A stretch of 53,504 nt of DNA from Ectothiorhodospiraceae bacterium (lineage in GTDB: Bacteria > Pseudomonadota > Gammaproteobacteria > GCA-002705445 > GCA-002716945), in contig BOXR01000003.1 in assembly GCA_019651095.1 (NCBI GenBank), positions 71,106 through 124,609 of the forward strand. Reading direction: 5' to 3'. The notes under the pieces are model-generated. The model worked only from the letters and a program-made list of their open reading frames with translations, did not search any database and was not told the origin of the DNA. Below, one piece after another: positions 20,215 to 31,841 of the stretch. Numbering within the stretch: the stretch's first letter is position 1; every line of letters begins with the position of its first letter. Position numbers and translations under genes: made by a program.

Positions 20215-20715
20215 TTACTCATTGAGTCTAGGCATTAGCATTACAAGATTACAAGGTTTTGTATCACTGTTTAGTTGATGAGTTATTATATCTTGCCATG
20301 CAGTTATACATGCATCCATTGATCCAGGCAGTACAAAAATGAATGTTTTGTTCGCAACACCTGCAATTGCCCTTGACTGAAGAGAAGAGGTTTTAATCTT
20401 TTCAAAAGACTTTTGTCTAAATAGTTCACCAAAACCATCTATAGTTTTATCCATCAATGGAATTACTGCTTCAGGTGTTCCATCTGAGCCAGTTATACCA
20501 GTTCCCCCGCTCAGTATTATTACATCAACCTTTTTATCAATAATATTATCAGATACAACTTTCCTGATTTCATAAATATTATCTTTGACAATAGTTTTAT
20601 CTAAAACAACATGCCCATCATTTTCTATGAGATGTTTGAGTTTTTTACCTGACTTATCTGTATCATCTGTCCTGGTATCAGATACAATTACAACTACAAT
20701 ATTAAGTTTTTTCAT
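20215..20715 (-). CDS. moaB: MoaB/Mog-type molybdenum cofactor protein
   Basis: MogA/MoaB-fold protein of 166 residues that adenylylates molybdopterin or assists molybdenum cofactor assembly. Visible motifs are VSDTRTDDTDKSG at the N-terminus, ILSGGTGITGSDGTPE (the MPT-binding loop) and KTFIFVLPGSMDACITAW near the end. It is convergent with scpB and divergent from rluB across 30 bases. It interrupts the common scpB-rluB junction on the opposite strand. No other molybdenum cofactor genes are in view. Confidence 0.92.
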   Translation of the reverse strand: MKKLNIVVVIVSDTRTDDTDKSGKKLKHLIENDGHVVLDKTIVKDNIYEIRKVVSDNIIDKKVDVIILSGGTGITGSDGTPEAVIPLMDKTIDGFGELFRQKSFEKIKTSSLQSRAIAGVANKTFIFVLPGSMDACITAWQDIITHQLNSDTKPCNLVMLMPRLNE

Positions 20716-20745
20716 GATTTATTAATATAATCAATTATTTAGAAT

Positions 20746-21450
20746 ATGTATAGGGTACAAAAATTACTTTCCAAGATTGGCTACTGTTCAAGAAGATCTG
20801 CGGAACAACTTATTGAATCTGGCAAAATAAAGATTAATGACAAAATAGTGTCTCTAGGCGACAAATGGTATCGAGGAGATATAGTAAAGGTCAATGATAA
20901 GCAGATTGATTTGACATTAGCATTAGACCAAGTCGTTGAAATCATAAAATATTATAAGCCAATTGGGGAAGTTGTAAGCATGAGAGATTCACATAATTCA
21001 AATAGTGTATTCGATCATTTACCTGAAGTTAAAGGAAAGTGGATAAATATCGGCAGATTAGATTTGAATACATCAGGTTTAATTTTGTTTACAAATAATG
21101 GTGATCTTGCAAACAAAATAATGCATCCATCTAATAATTTCGATAGAGAATACCTTGTAGAGACTGATAAACCTATTTCGCATGACTCTATGAGAGCCCT
21201 GCTAAAGGGCGTTCCTATAAATGATGGTCAGATCGGTAAATTTAATCACATATCAAAAAAGAGAACTAAGATATATAGCGTTATCTTATCAACAGGTAAA
21301 AACAGAGAAATACGAAATTCTCTCACACAAGTTAAAATAAAGACTATATCTTTACATAGAATTAGATATTCACAAATTCTAATCGGAGATCTAAAACCAG
21401 GAGAATATAGAAATTTAAATATTTCAGAAAGAGCTAGTTTTTCAATTTAA
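20746..21450 (+). CDS. rluB: 23S rRNA pseudouridine synthase RluB-like
   Basis: RsuA-family pseudouridine synthase. An N-terminal S4 domain (VQKLLSKIGYCSRRSAEQLI) is followed by the catalytic domain with the active-site aspartate in NIGRLDLNTSGLILFTN. TGKNREIRNSL is the second family motif. At 234 residues it is shorter than E. coli RluB, lacking its long tail. Position after scpAB supports RluB, which modifies U2605; RluE or RluF cannot be fully excluded from sequence alone. Its last 17 bases overlap the convergent Smr-domain gene. Confidence 0.88.
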   Translation: MYRVQKLLSKIGYCSRRSAEQLIESGKIKINDKIVSLGDKWYRGDIVKVNDKQIDLTLALDQVVEIIKYYKPIGEVVSMRDSHNSNSVFDHLPEVKGKWINIGRLDLNTSGLILFTNNGDLANKIMHPSNNFDREYLVETDKPISHDSMRALLKGVPINDGQIGKFNHISKKRTKIYSVILSTGKNREIRNSLTQVKIKTISLHRIRYSQILIGDLKPGEYRNLNISERASFSI

Positions 21451-21928
21451 CTTTTAGAACTCCTATCCCTCCATCTCTATCTATAGCTGTACATGCAGCG
21501 TTTACAATATTACAAGTTTTTATAAATGCCTGAGCTGTGATTTTTATTTTGGGTATTTTATCAATACTATTTTTTCCTTTTCCACAAATGATCTTTATAA
21601 ATTTGATATCATGTGTGTATGCATAAGAGAAAAAGTCATTTAACTTACTAATAGAATCTTTTATTGTCTCTCCATGTAAATCTATCTGAGTTTTAATATC
21701 TGTTATACTCTTCTTTTTTAGCTTGTTCAGCACATAATCTTGCACGCCGTTACTTTTATATTCAAACTCTCCTAAACTATTATCAATAGTTGTAATATAG
21801 TCAAAATCACTATCTAAAGTGACCTCTTCATAATCCTTTATGACATCATCAGAATTATCATTAAACTCTGTATCTTTTGAATTATTAAGCCATTCCTCTA
21901 ATTCTTTAATTTTTTTGCCTTTTTTCAT
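21434..21928 (-). CDS. Smr-domain protein
   Basis: A 164-residue protein. The C-terminal half is an Smr domain: IDLHGETIKDSISKL (the LDLHGxxxxEA motif), then IKIICGKGKNS and RDGGIGVLKVKLKN. Stand-alone Smr proteins such as SmrA and SmrB are endonucleases; SmrB cleaves mRNA between collided ribosomes. The N-terminal half is acidic and low-complexity (NDNSDDVIKDYEEV). Smr DLH is present, but the usual G(T)G(xG)xLR is degenerate here as GKGKNSIDK, so catalytic activity is uncertain. It is divergent from surE across 51 bases and overlaps rluB by 17 bases at the 3' end. Confidence 0.85.
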   Translation of the reverse strand: MKKGKKIKELEEWLNNSKDTEFNDNSDDVIKDYEEVTLDSDFDYITTIDNSLGEFEYKSNGVQDYVLNKLKKKSITDIKTQIDLHGETIKDSISKLNDFFSYAYTHDIKFIKIICGKGKNSIDKIPKIKITAQAFIKTCNIVNAACTAIDRDGGIGVLKVKLKN

Positions 21929-21970
21929 ACCAAATAGAGATATACTATGATTTTCATCATATCTATATAT

Positions 21971-21982
21971 GGAGTATTTGTG
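21971..21982 (+). promoter_or_regulatory. Ribosome site fixing the surE start
   Basis: GGAG at 21971-21974 lies five bases before the GTG at 21980-21982. The frame is also open upstream from an ATG at 21947, but the conserved protein start NILLSNDDG and this ribosome site both point to the GTG. Confidence 0.75.
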
Positions 21983-22711
21983 AATATATTGTTGTCAAAT
22001 GATGATGGTTGTAAATCTCTTGGACTAAAAGTTTTGAGAAATGCTTTAGGTAATTTTGGTAATGTTCTTACAGTTTCACCTCACAAAGATATTAGCGCTT
22101 CAAGTAGCTGTCTTAGTGTTCATCGTCCAGTCAAAACTGTGATGATCTCTAAAAAATTCTACAAGGTCTATGGTACCCCTGCTGATTGTGTTCACATAGG
22201 TAGCAGAGGTATATTAAAAAAATACCCAGATATCGTATTTAGTGGTATAAATTTTGGATCAAATATGGGTGATGATGTCGTTTATTCTGGTACTGTAGGT
22301 GCAGCTATTGAGGGGAGACATGCAAAACTAGGAAGCTATGCAATTTCCATTAATTCGAGAGATCCTAAATATATAGATGACCTTCCCTTGAAGACTCAGT
22401 ATGTATTAGATTTTGTATTTACTAAACTGCAAACACTCAAGACAGTATTTAATATTAATATTCCTGATATACCTTTTTCAAAAATAAAAGGTGTAAGAAT
22501 CTCCAGGCTTGGCAAAAGAAAGATATCTAAAAAAGCAAAAAAAACTTTGATTAAGAAAAATACCTTTTATGAAATTGGAGATGTTGGCATGGGTATTTAT
22601 AAAAAAGGTACTGATTTTCATAGCACAAAAGAAGGTTATATCTCAGTTACACCTATAATGATCGATATGACAGATATTGCGGTTTATAAGAAATTACAAA
22701 AATTAATATGA
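21980..22711 (+). CDS. surE: 5'/3'-nucleotidase SurE
   Basis: Metal-dependent phosphatase acting on nucleoside monophosphates and short polyphosphates. The start NILLSNDDG supplies the acidic metal ligands, with VYGTPADCVHIG, FSGINFGSNMGDDVVYSGTV and the C-terminal SVTPIMIDMTD all characteristic. Length is 243 residues from the GTG start at 21980, normal. It overlaps pcm by four bases (ATGA). surE-pcm followed by a YqaA-like membrane protein is the usual gammaproteobacterial order before nlpD-rpoS, but neither nlpD nor rpoS follows here. Confidence 0.95.
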   Translation: MNILLSNDDGCKSLGLKVLRNALGNFGNVLTVSPHKDISASSSCLSVHRPVKTVMISKKFYKVYGTPADCVHIGSRGILKKYPDIVFSGINFGSNMGDDVVYSGTVGAAIEGRHAKLGSYAISINSRDPKYIDDLPLKTQYVLDFVFTKLQTLKTVFNINIPDIPFSKIKGVRISRLGKRKISKKAKKTLIKKNTFYEIGDVGMGIYKKGTDFHSTKEGYISVTPIMIDMTDIAVYKKLQKLI

Positions 22712-23379
22712 ACATAAATGAAGTAAAAGGTGCAGGACTTACCTCCGAAGCAGTTAGAAGAAAATTAGGTGATGAATTAAAAACTTTAGGCATTAAAAAT
22801 AATGAGGTGATAGATTTAGTATCTAGTATGCCGAGACATTTATTCATCGATTCTGCATTAACAAATAGGGCATATGAGAATGTATCTTTACCAATAGGCT
22901 TTAGGCAGACAATATCTCAGCCTTATATAGTTGCAAAAATGACAGAATTAATTCACGAAATGACTTCAATGAAAAATGTGTTAGAAATTGGAACAGGCTC
23001 AGGCTATCAAACATCAATTCTGTCAATGCTATTTGATAAAGTCACAACTATTGAAAGAATAAAATCATTACATGATATATCCAAAGAGAGATTATCAAAA
23101 TTGGGCTTTAAAAATATATCTTATAAATTAGGAGATGGTCATTTAGGACATAAAAATAATGCTCCATATGATGCAATTATTGTAACAGCTGCCGCGTCTA
23201 GCATTCCGTCATTATTGGTTGATCAACTATCAGTATCCGGACGAATTGTTCTGCCTATGAAAATGAATGATGGTCAGAGACTAATTAAACTTAAAAATAC
23301 TAAGAGTGGATTGGTAAAGAAAATTATCGAAGAGGTAGTTTTTGTTCCAATGCTTGATGGCATTGAGAGTGATGAATAA
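22708..23379 (+). CDS. pcm: Protein-L-isoaspartate O-methyltransferase
   Basis: Repairs isoaspartyl residues in damaged proteins using SAM. It is 223 residues. The SAM-binding motif I is NVLEIGTGSGYQTSIL, preceded by the family motif PIGFRQTISQPYIVAKM and MPRHLFID. The C-terminus PMKMNDGQRLIKL matches the family. It overlaps surE by four bases and the yqaA start by eight, so the three genes look co-expressed. Confidence 0.95.
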   Translation: MNINEVKGAGLTSEAVRRKLGDELKTLGIKNNEVIDLVSSMPRHLFIDSALTNRAYENVSLPIGFRQTISQPYIVAKMTELIHEMTSMKNVLEIGTGSGYQTSILSMLFDKVTTIERIKSLHDISKERLSKLGFKNISYKLGDGHLGHKNNAPYDAIIVTAAASSIPSLLVDQLSVSGRIVLPMKMNDGQRLIKLKNTKSGLVKKIIEEVVFVPMLDGIESDE

Positions 23380-23932
23380 GTATTTAGAATCTATTATTAA
23401 TACATGTGGGTCTGTAAAAGCAATTTTGTATCTTAGGCTATTGAGTTTTACGGAGTCCATCTTCTTTCCAATTCCAACTGATGCACTCTTAGCACCAATG
23501 GTTATATCAGGTAAACATAATTGGATCAGTATTTCTATTACAGCTACAATTTGGTCAGTATTAGGGGGAATCGTTGGATACTACTTAGGCTATTATCTAT
23601 ACGATGTTATAGAGCCATATATATATAATCTTGGGAAATACGAGCAGTATTTAATTGCTAAAAATTACTTTCAAACATATGGAATCGTTTTTCTATTTAT
23701 AGCTGCGTTCACACCGATACCATACAAAGTTTTTACTATCTCAGCTGGAGTATTAAATTATAATATCATTCTGTTTATATTAATTTCAGTTTTTGGTAGA
23801 GGAGCAAGATTTTTCCTTGTCTCACTTGTCTGTTTCAAATATGGTCAATATATGCTGATGGTTATTAATAAATATCTTTTATTGATTGGCACTCTAATAA
23901 TCATATTATTTGCTATTATGCTATGGATATAA
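23372..23932 (+). CDS. yqaA: YqaA/DedA-like inner-membrane protein
   Basis: About 186 residues with roughly four or five hydrophobic helices. The family signatures are LSFTESIFFPIPTDALLAP near the N-terminus and FTPIPYKVFTISAGVL with FGRGARF near the C-terminus, as in VTT/SNARE-associated (DedA-like) proteins. Molecular function is unproven; some relatives are undecaprenyl-phosphate or lipid flippases. I chose ATG 23372 (MNKYLES), which overlaps pcm; an in-frame GTG precedes it by one codon. The 3' end overlaps the convergent MTH938-fold gene by 12 bases. Confidence 0.85.
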   Translation: MNKYLESIINTCGSVKAILYLRLLSFTESIFFPIPTDALLAPMVISGKHNWISISITATIWSVLGGIVGYYLGYYLYDVIEPYIYNLGKYEQYLIAKNYFQTYGIVFLFIAAFTPIPYKVFTISAGVLNYNIILFILISVFGRGARFFLVSLVCFKYGQYMLMVINKYLLLIGTLIIILFAIMLWI

Positions 23933-24296
23933 AATTGAGACAAAGGATCTTTTTTCTGACAGTAATAGATTATGTGTTTTACAAGCAGATTCTGTATTCA
24001 TGAACTCTAGTCCTTTATTTAGTTTATGCATATGTTTTATTAGCTCCTGACTTAATATGATGTTATTTTCGCCTGTCCCAATCAGTACAAGGTTCACTGA
24101 TGCATAAATAATTATGTAAATCTTTAATTGTTATTGATTCAGGTTTGAGAACAGAAAAGGTTGAAATATTATCCTGATGAAAAACAATTGGCTCAATGTA
24201 GTTAGAATTTGAAAAATAAATAGTCCTATCTGAATATTTTTTTATATTAAAGTTATTATTATTCTTATCTTCAACCAGTTCCATAATACCAAGCAT
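23921..24296 (-). CDS. MTH938/NDUFAF3-fold protein (one frameshift)
   Basis: Reconstructed from two frames. The first 70 residues (FNIKKYSDRTIYFSNSNYIEPIVF) run from the ATG at 24296; after about 24105 the protein continues as LVLIGTGENNIILSQELI, then GLEFMNTESACKTHNLLLSE and a stop at 23921-23923. The pattern IGTG, then a variable helix, then MNTxSACxTxNxLxxExR is that of the MTH938 (DUF498) family of about 125 residues, whose mitochondrial member NDUFAF3 assists complex I assembly. Bacterial function is unknown. It is divergent from hom and overlaps yqaA at the tail. Confidence 0.82.
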
Positions 24297-24342
24297 TTAA
24301 GATTTATTAGTGATATTATATCCTCATTATAGAGGAGTATGA

Positions 24343-25626
24343 ATGATTAAAATAGGCGTATGTGGATTTGGAACAGTCGGCCAGAGTTTTGTAAATCATG
24401 TTCTTGCTTACAAAGAAAAAATAATTAAAAACTGTGGCAGAGATATATGTATATCAATTATTGCAGACAGATCAATTGAGAGAAAAAAATTTAAGACCGA
24501 AAGCATTGAGTTCACCTCAGATATTTTGAGCGTTTTAGATTCTGATTGCGATTTAGTCGTCGAGCTAATAGGTGGTACTGATTTAGCCTATGACCTCGTT
24601 AAAGGAGCAATTAGTAAAAAAAAGTCAGTCATAACAGCTAATAAAGCCCTAATTGCAGAGAAAGGTGAAGATCTTTTTGAATTGTCAAATAAGCAAAATA
24701 GTTATATTGGTTACGAGGCTTCAGTTGCAGGAGCTATCCCAGTTATAAGCTCTTTAGAACATAATATGCTAAATGAAAATATCATATCAATCAGCGGTAT
24801 TATCAATGGGACATCTAATTATATCCTTGATCAGATGTCATCTGCGAAAAAGAGCTTTAAAGACGCGTTGAATAATGCCCAGGAACTTGGATATGCTGAG
24901 GCTGACCCATCATTTGATATCGGGGGATTCGACGCTGCCCATAAGATTTCCATACTTGCAAATATTGCTTTTGACATAAAATCTCCATATAAAAATATGC
25001 ACATAGAGGGCATTGATTCGATTGAAAGTATGGATATTGATTATGCTAGCGAGCTTGGTTATAAAATCAAACATATTGCAACGGCGCGATCGAATGATTC
25101 TCAAATTGAATGCAAAGTTCATCCTGCTTTGGTAAATAAAAAAAATATCCTATCAAAAATTGATGGTGTGATGAATGCTGTCAAAATTATAGGAGATAAG
25201 TTTGGAACATCTATGTTATACGGGCATGGAGCAGGGGGTGCTGCCACAGCGTCTGCGGTTGTATCAAATATTATTGACTACTGCATTCATTTAGATAGAA
25301 AAGTAAAAAGTAAACCTGATTCTATTGGTTCTGGCTCTAGAGAATTAGTAGATATTCAAAATATTTCTAATCAATATTATCTTAGGATGTTTGCTAATGA
25401 TGTACCCGGAGTAATGGCTGACATTACTTCCACACTAGCGAAGCATCAAATTAGTATTGAAGCAGTCACTCAGCATGAACCTTTTGAAAACGAAAAATTA
25501 ATTCCAGTTGTAATGATTACAAATTCAGTAAGATATAAAGATATTTTATCTGCTATTAACAAAATAGAGACCATGGATAATATAATCGGAGACGTTAATC
25601 TTATTAGGGTGTTCAATGACGACTGA
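24343..25626 (+). CDS. hom: Homoserine dehydrogenase
   Basis: Reduces aspartate semialdehyde to homoserine for threonine and methionine synthesis. Intact, 427 residues. The NAD(P)-binding motif is GVCGFGTVGQSF, the catalytic domain has GIINGTSNYILDQM and ELGYAEADPSFDIGGFDAAHK, and a C-terminal ACT domain (MFANDVPGVMADITSTLAKH) suggests threonine feedback. There is no aspartokinase fusion. A strong ribosome site AGGAG at 24333-24337 precedes the ATG by five bases. It overlaps thrC by 11 bases. Confidence 0.96.
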   Translation: MIKIGVCGFGTVGQSFVNHVLAYKEKIIKNCGRDICISIIADRSIERKKFKTESIEFTSDILSVLDSDCDLVVELIGGTDLAYDLVKGAISKKKSVITANKALIAEKGEDLFELSNKQNSYIGYEASVAGAIPVISSLEHNMLNENIISISGIINGTSNYILDQMSSAKKSFKDALNNAQELGYAEADPSFDIGGFDAAHKISILANIAFDIKSPYKNMHIEGIDSIESMDIDYASELGYKIKHIATARSNDSQIECKVHPALVNKKNILSKIDGVMNAVKIIGDKFGTSMLYGHGAGGAATASAVVSNIIDYCIHLDRKVKSKPDSIGSGSRELVDIQNISNQYYLRMFANDVPGVMADITSTLAKHQISIEAVTQHEPFENEKLIPVVMITNSVRYKDILSAINKIETMDNIIGDVNLIRVFNDD

Positions 25627-27022
25627 CAACATACAACCACTTATTTATAAGAGTACAAGAGGGCAAGCGAAAGAACTTTATTTTAAAGATGTAATTTTCG
25701 AAGGACTAGCCAGTGACGGTGGCTTGTATATTCCATCTGTTTGGCCAAAGCTAGACAATGATCTCATTACTGAATTTAAAAACATGTCTTATCAAGATAT
25801 AGCCTTCCATATATTTAAGCCTTACATCGACACATCAATATCTGATGATAAGCTGAAAGAAATAATATTTGAGTCTTATAACAAGTTTACTGATGATGAA
25901 ATAACTCCTTTAAATCAAATAGAAGAAAAAGAGTATCTGCTTGAATTGTTTCATGGACCTACTTACGCATTCAAGGATATAGCAATGCAATTTATATCTA
26001 GGCTAATGGATTACTATCTTACTGCAGATAATAAAAAAATTAATATATTAGGTGCAACATCAGGGGATACTGGATCAGCAGCGATATATGGATTTGAATC
26101 TGTACAGTCATCGAATGTTTTTATTCTTCATCCACATAACCTAATATCACCTACGCAAAGGAAGTTTATGACTACAGTGTCATCAAAAAATATTATAAAT
26201 ATTGCAATAAAAGGAAACTTTGATGATTGTCAGAATCTTATAAAAGAGGTATTTTCAGATGAGGAATATAAGAAATCAAAGAACTTAGGTGCGATAAACT
26301 CTATCAACTGGGCTAGAATTATGTGCCAAATTACTTACTATTTTTACGCAGCAAGCAGAATCTCGGATATTGAAAACGTTGTATTTTCAGTTCCAACAGG
26401 AAACTTCGGGGACATACTAGCTGGGTATATCTCAAAAAAAATGGGACTAAATTTTAGGAAACTTATAATTGGAACTAATGAAAATAATATTCTCGATCGT
26501 ACTCTGAAAACGGGAGAACATGCTGTGAAAGATGTTATAAGCACATCATCTCCGAGCATTGATATTCAGATATCTAGTAATTTTGAGAGATTAATATATG
26601 ATGCCTGTAAGGATTCAAATGTTGTCTCGGAGTTAATGGAAAATTTAAAAAATAAAGGCTCATACAAATTATCTAATGAAATGAGAGAGTACATAGGTAC
26701 CTATTTTTCATCTGATACTGCAAATAAAAAAGAAGTTGAAGAAATAATTTTAAGCTATTTTAAAAAATATAATATTACCTTAGATCCACATACTGCTGTC
26801 GGAGTCATGTGTGGCAAAAAACAAAAATTATCTGAAGATATTCTGGTAACTTTGTCTACAGCTCATCCAGCAAAATTTAAGGAAACAGTATCAGAAATTA
26901 TATCTGATAACTCTTTTATTACTGATAAAGTGAAATCCCTAGACACACTTGAGGAACATATGATTATAGCGAACAAGAATGCTAACGATATTAAAAAACT
27001 GATCGACAATCACGTAGCATGA
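25616..27022 (+). CDS. thrC: Threonine synthase
   Basis: PLP enzyme that converts O-phosphohomoserine to threonine. Intact, 468 residues, the long type found in E. coli. The PLP lysine is in GPTYAFKDIAMQF, and the phosphate-binding loop is LGATSGDTGSAAI. PTGNFGDILAGYI is also conserved. It starts within the hom 3' end. Homoserine kinase (thrB), which links hom and thrC biochemically, is not adjacent, so it must lie elsewhere. A small membrane-protein gene begins in the stop codon. Confidence 0.96.
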   Translation: MTTDNIQPLIYKSTRGQAKELYFKDVIFEGLASDGGLYIPSVWPKLDNDLITEFKNMSYQDIAFHIFKPYIDTSISDDKLKEIIFESYNKFTDDEITPLNQIEEKEYLLELFHGPTYAFKDIAMQFISRLMDYYLTADNKKINILGATSGDTGSAAIYGFESVQSSNVFILHPHNLISPTQRKFMTTVSSKNIINIAIKGNFDDCQNLIKEVFSDEEYKKSKNLGAINSINWARIMCQITYYFYAASRISDIENVVFSVPTGNFGDILAGYISKKMGLNFRKLIIGTNENNILDRTLKTGEHAVKDVISTSSPSIDIQISSNFERLIYDACKDSNVVSELMENLKNKGSYKLSNEMREYIGTYFSSDTANKKEVEEIILSYFKKYNITLDPHTAVGVMCGKKQKLSEDILVTLSTAHPAKFKETVSEIISDNSFITDKVKSLDTLEEHMIIANKNANDIKKLIDNHVA

Positions 27023-27189
27023 GAGTTCTTTTAATATTATTTTTCGCAATACTAGCCTTAGGCTTTTTGAGAAAAAAAATTGATGACAGATTCGAATTTA
27101 TTCATTATCTATTACAATTAGCTTTTTATGCACTGATAATTTTATTTGTATATATATTAGGAATGCACTTCTTGGGAAATAGTATTTAA
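27019..27189 (+). CDS. Small membrane protein, 56 residues
   Basis: A short gene that overlaps the thrC stop in ATGA. It encodes MRVLLILFFAILALGF, a charged stretch RKKIDDRFEF, then a second hydrophobic segment LAFYALIILFVYILGM. This gives two transmembrane helices with a short charged loop. Its stop abuts the trxB stop exactly, so it fills the whole gap. Coupling to thrC, membrane character and perfect packing argue it is real. I do not recognise the family and assign no function. Confidence 0.6.
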   Translation: MRVLLILFFAILALGFLRKKIDDRFEFIHYLLQLAFYALIILFVYILGMHFLGNSI

Positions 27190-28158
<969 letters not shown>

Positions 28159-28184
28159 TCAACCAAGTCATTATACACAATAAT

Positions 28185-28212
28185 TTGTTATCGTTATATA
28201 TGTATATATTAT
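28185..28212 (+). promoter_or_regulatory. Candidate ftsK promoter
   Basis: In the AT-rich 114-base gap between trxB and ftsK, TTGTTA at 28185-28190 and TATTAT at 28207-28212 are separated by 16 bases. The ftsK start lies about 40 bases further. The gap also includes alternating TA stretches, so other -10-like hexamers exist and this is one candidate only. Confidence 0.4.
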
Positions 28213-28251
28213 GATAAAAAATTTGTATAATTCTTATTAAATGAGGTACAT

Positions 28252-30449
28252 TTGTCTCAGATAAAAAGAAATAAAAAGCTTTCTAAATCAAAGTTCGATT
28301 ATCTGCCAAAAGAGATTTTTAATTTCTTTTTATTAACATTTTCACTTCTTTTTACTTTATCAATAATTTCTCATGATCCATCTGATCCAAATTTTTTCCA
28401 AACGGGCTTAGGGAGTACTATTAATAATTATATTGGCATAATAGGATCATATATCTCACACATGACCTTTATGATTCTAGGTAAAACATCTTACTTACTA
28501 GCTGCTTTTTTGATATTCTATTCACTCTCAAAATATCGTATATTTATTCCTGCCAGGAAGGCAGCAATAACTAATTTCTTGTTGCTTATTATTTTCTTCT
28601 CAAGTTTATCTACTGTTTTAGAATATATTTCCCCAAGCTCTGGCGGATATATTGGTCATATAATTTTTAACTATTCTTCAAGTTACATTGGTTCATATGG
28701 CGTTATAGTAGCCTCATTGTTAACGCTTCTCTATTCATATGTGTATTATTTTGATATATCCGTCAGTAGTGTGTCTAGAAATACTATTAAAGTAGCAACT
28801 TATCTTTATTTGAAAGCCAAATACAAATTAGGAATCTTATATGAAAAGGCTAACCTTAAAATTAGCCTACTTAAACAGAGGAATGCTGACTCAAGCAGCA
28901 TCACTAAGAAGAAACCCAATGATACAAAAGTTGATATAGTCAAACTAAAACCACAAGAGAGCAAGAGAGCTTTTAAAGAGAAACAACAAACCTTGTTTTC
29001 TGACACCAATAGCAAACTTCCATTGCTAGAATTCCTCGATAAACATGATTCAGAAATTGTTAATCATGATGAGAGCTCTCTAAAGCTTATGTCGGAGATG
29101 CTTGAGCAAAATTTGGGTCATTATGGAATAACAGCAAAAGTAAAAGCTGTAAGACCTGGCCCTATTGTAACATTATTTGAAATTGAGCCTGTGGCTGGCA
29201 CAAAGGCTGCGACTATCAATACTATCAGTAAGGATTTAGCTCGAACTATGACAGTACCAAGCTTAAGAGTAGTTGAGACTGTCCCAGGAACTGCCCACAT
29301 AGGAATTGAAATACCAAATGATGATAGAGAAACGGTTCTCTTAAAGATATAGTTTGTTCTAAGGAGTTTGAAAATTCAAAAGCCTCTCTAACAATGGCCT
29401 TAGGAAAAGATATTCAGGGAAATCCGATTTGTGTAGATCTTCACAAGCTTCCACATTTATTAGTGGCTGGAACAACTGGCTCAGGTAAGTCAGTTGCGGT
29501 ACATTCTATGATTATAAGCTTACTTTATAAACACGATATTGATCATCTAAAATTTTTAATGATTGATCCAAAGATGTTGGAGTTGAGCGCTTATGAGGGA
29601 CTACCCCACCTTTTACATCCCGTTGTTACTGATATGAATGAGGCAAAAAGCGTCTTACATTGGTGTGTCCAGGAAATGGAGAGAAGGTATAGATATATGA
29701 TGGATCTAAATGTAAGAAATATTCAATCATATAATAAAGAGGTCAAAAAAAATGATGAGTCGGGTGTCAGTAAAATATATACACCAACAGAGGGGAATAC
29801 TGAAAAGTATCATCAAAAACTTCCGTATATTGTTGTTGTCGTAGATGAATTTGCAGATATGATGCAAACTGTTGGAAAGAAAGTCGAAGATTTAATTATT
29901 CGTTTATCTCAAAAGGCTAGAGCTGCAGGTATCCATCTTATTCTAGCTACCCAACGACCTTCAGTTAATGTTATTACTGGATTAATAAAAGCTAATATAC
30001 CAACCCGTTTAGGATTGAAGGTATCGTCTAATATTGACTCACGAACAATACTTGACTCTATGGGTGCAGAGCAACTCCTTGGGCTTGGTGATATGTTATA
30101 TAGAGGATCAGGTACTCATGTACTTCAGAGAATACATGGTGCGTTTGTTAGCGAAACTGAGATAAATAAAGTTGCAGATTATTTAAGGGAACAGAAAATT
30201 AATGATGACATTGAATCAATACTCCTTGAGGATGATGAAATGGATGATGATATTGAGATTAACGAAACATCTGATGAGCTTTATAGTGAAGCTGTTCAGA
30301 TAGTAAAAGAGACAAAAAAAACATCTATATCTTTTTTACAAAGAAAACTTAAAATTGGTTATAATCGTGCAGCGAATCTTATAGAAGCCATGGAGGCAAA
30401 AGGAATTTTATCTGAGCCTCAAAGTAATGGAAATAGAGAAATTTTGTAA
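28252..30449 (+). CDS. ftsK: DNA translocase FtsK (one frameshift)
   Basis: Membrane-anchored DNA pump that resolves chromosome dimers at division. The N-terminal part (to about residue 190) has about four transmembrane helices; a short linker follows, then the motor. LGHYGITAKVKAVRPGPIV starts the alpha domain, Walker A is VAGTTGSGKSVAVHS, Walker B is YIVVVVDEFADMM, and the C-terminal gamma winged helix is SISFLQRKLKIGYNRAANLI. A missing A near 29346 breaks the frame; adding it gives LLKDIVCSKEFENS. Joined length is about 732 residues, short because the linker is short. The start is TTG at 28252 with GAGGT upstream. Confidence 0.94.
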
Positions 30450-30455
30450 AATAAA

Positions 30456-31734
<1,279 letters not shown>

Positions 31735-31744
31735 GACGGCTTAC

Positions 31745-31831
31745 GGAGACGTGCCAGAGTGGTTGAATGGGCCGGTCTTGAAAACCGTTAGGGTGTCAAA
31801 GCCCTCGTGGGTTCGAATCCCACCGTCTCCT
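31745..31831 (+). tRNA. tRNA-Ser(TGA)
   Basis: Acceptor GGAGACG pairs with CGTCTCC. Anticodon stem CCGGT/ACCGT flanks loop CTTGAAA (anticodon TGA), there is a long variable arm as expected for serine, and the T-loop is TTCGAAT. The base after the acceptor is T rather than the usual G73, and no CCA is encoded. Confidence 0.96.
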
Positions 31832-31841
31832 AAAAAGAATT

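Noticed and set aside
29338-29360. Programmed frameshift in ftsK
   Set aside because: A single missing A in LLKDIV restores the frame and no family precedent or slippery motif supports recoding.
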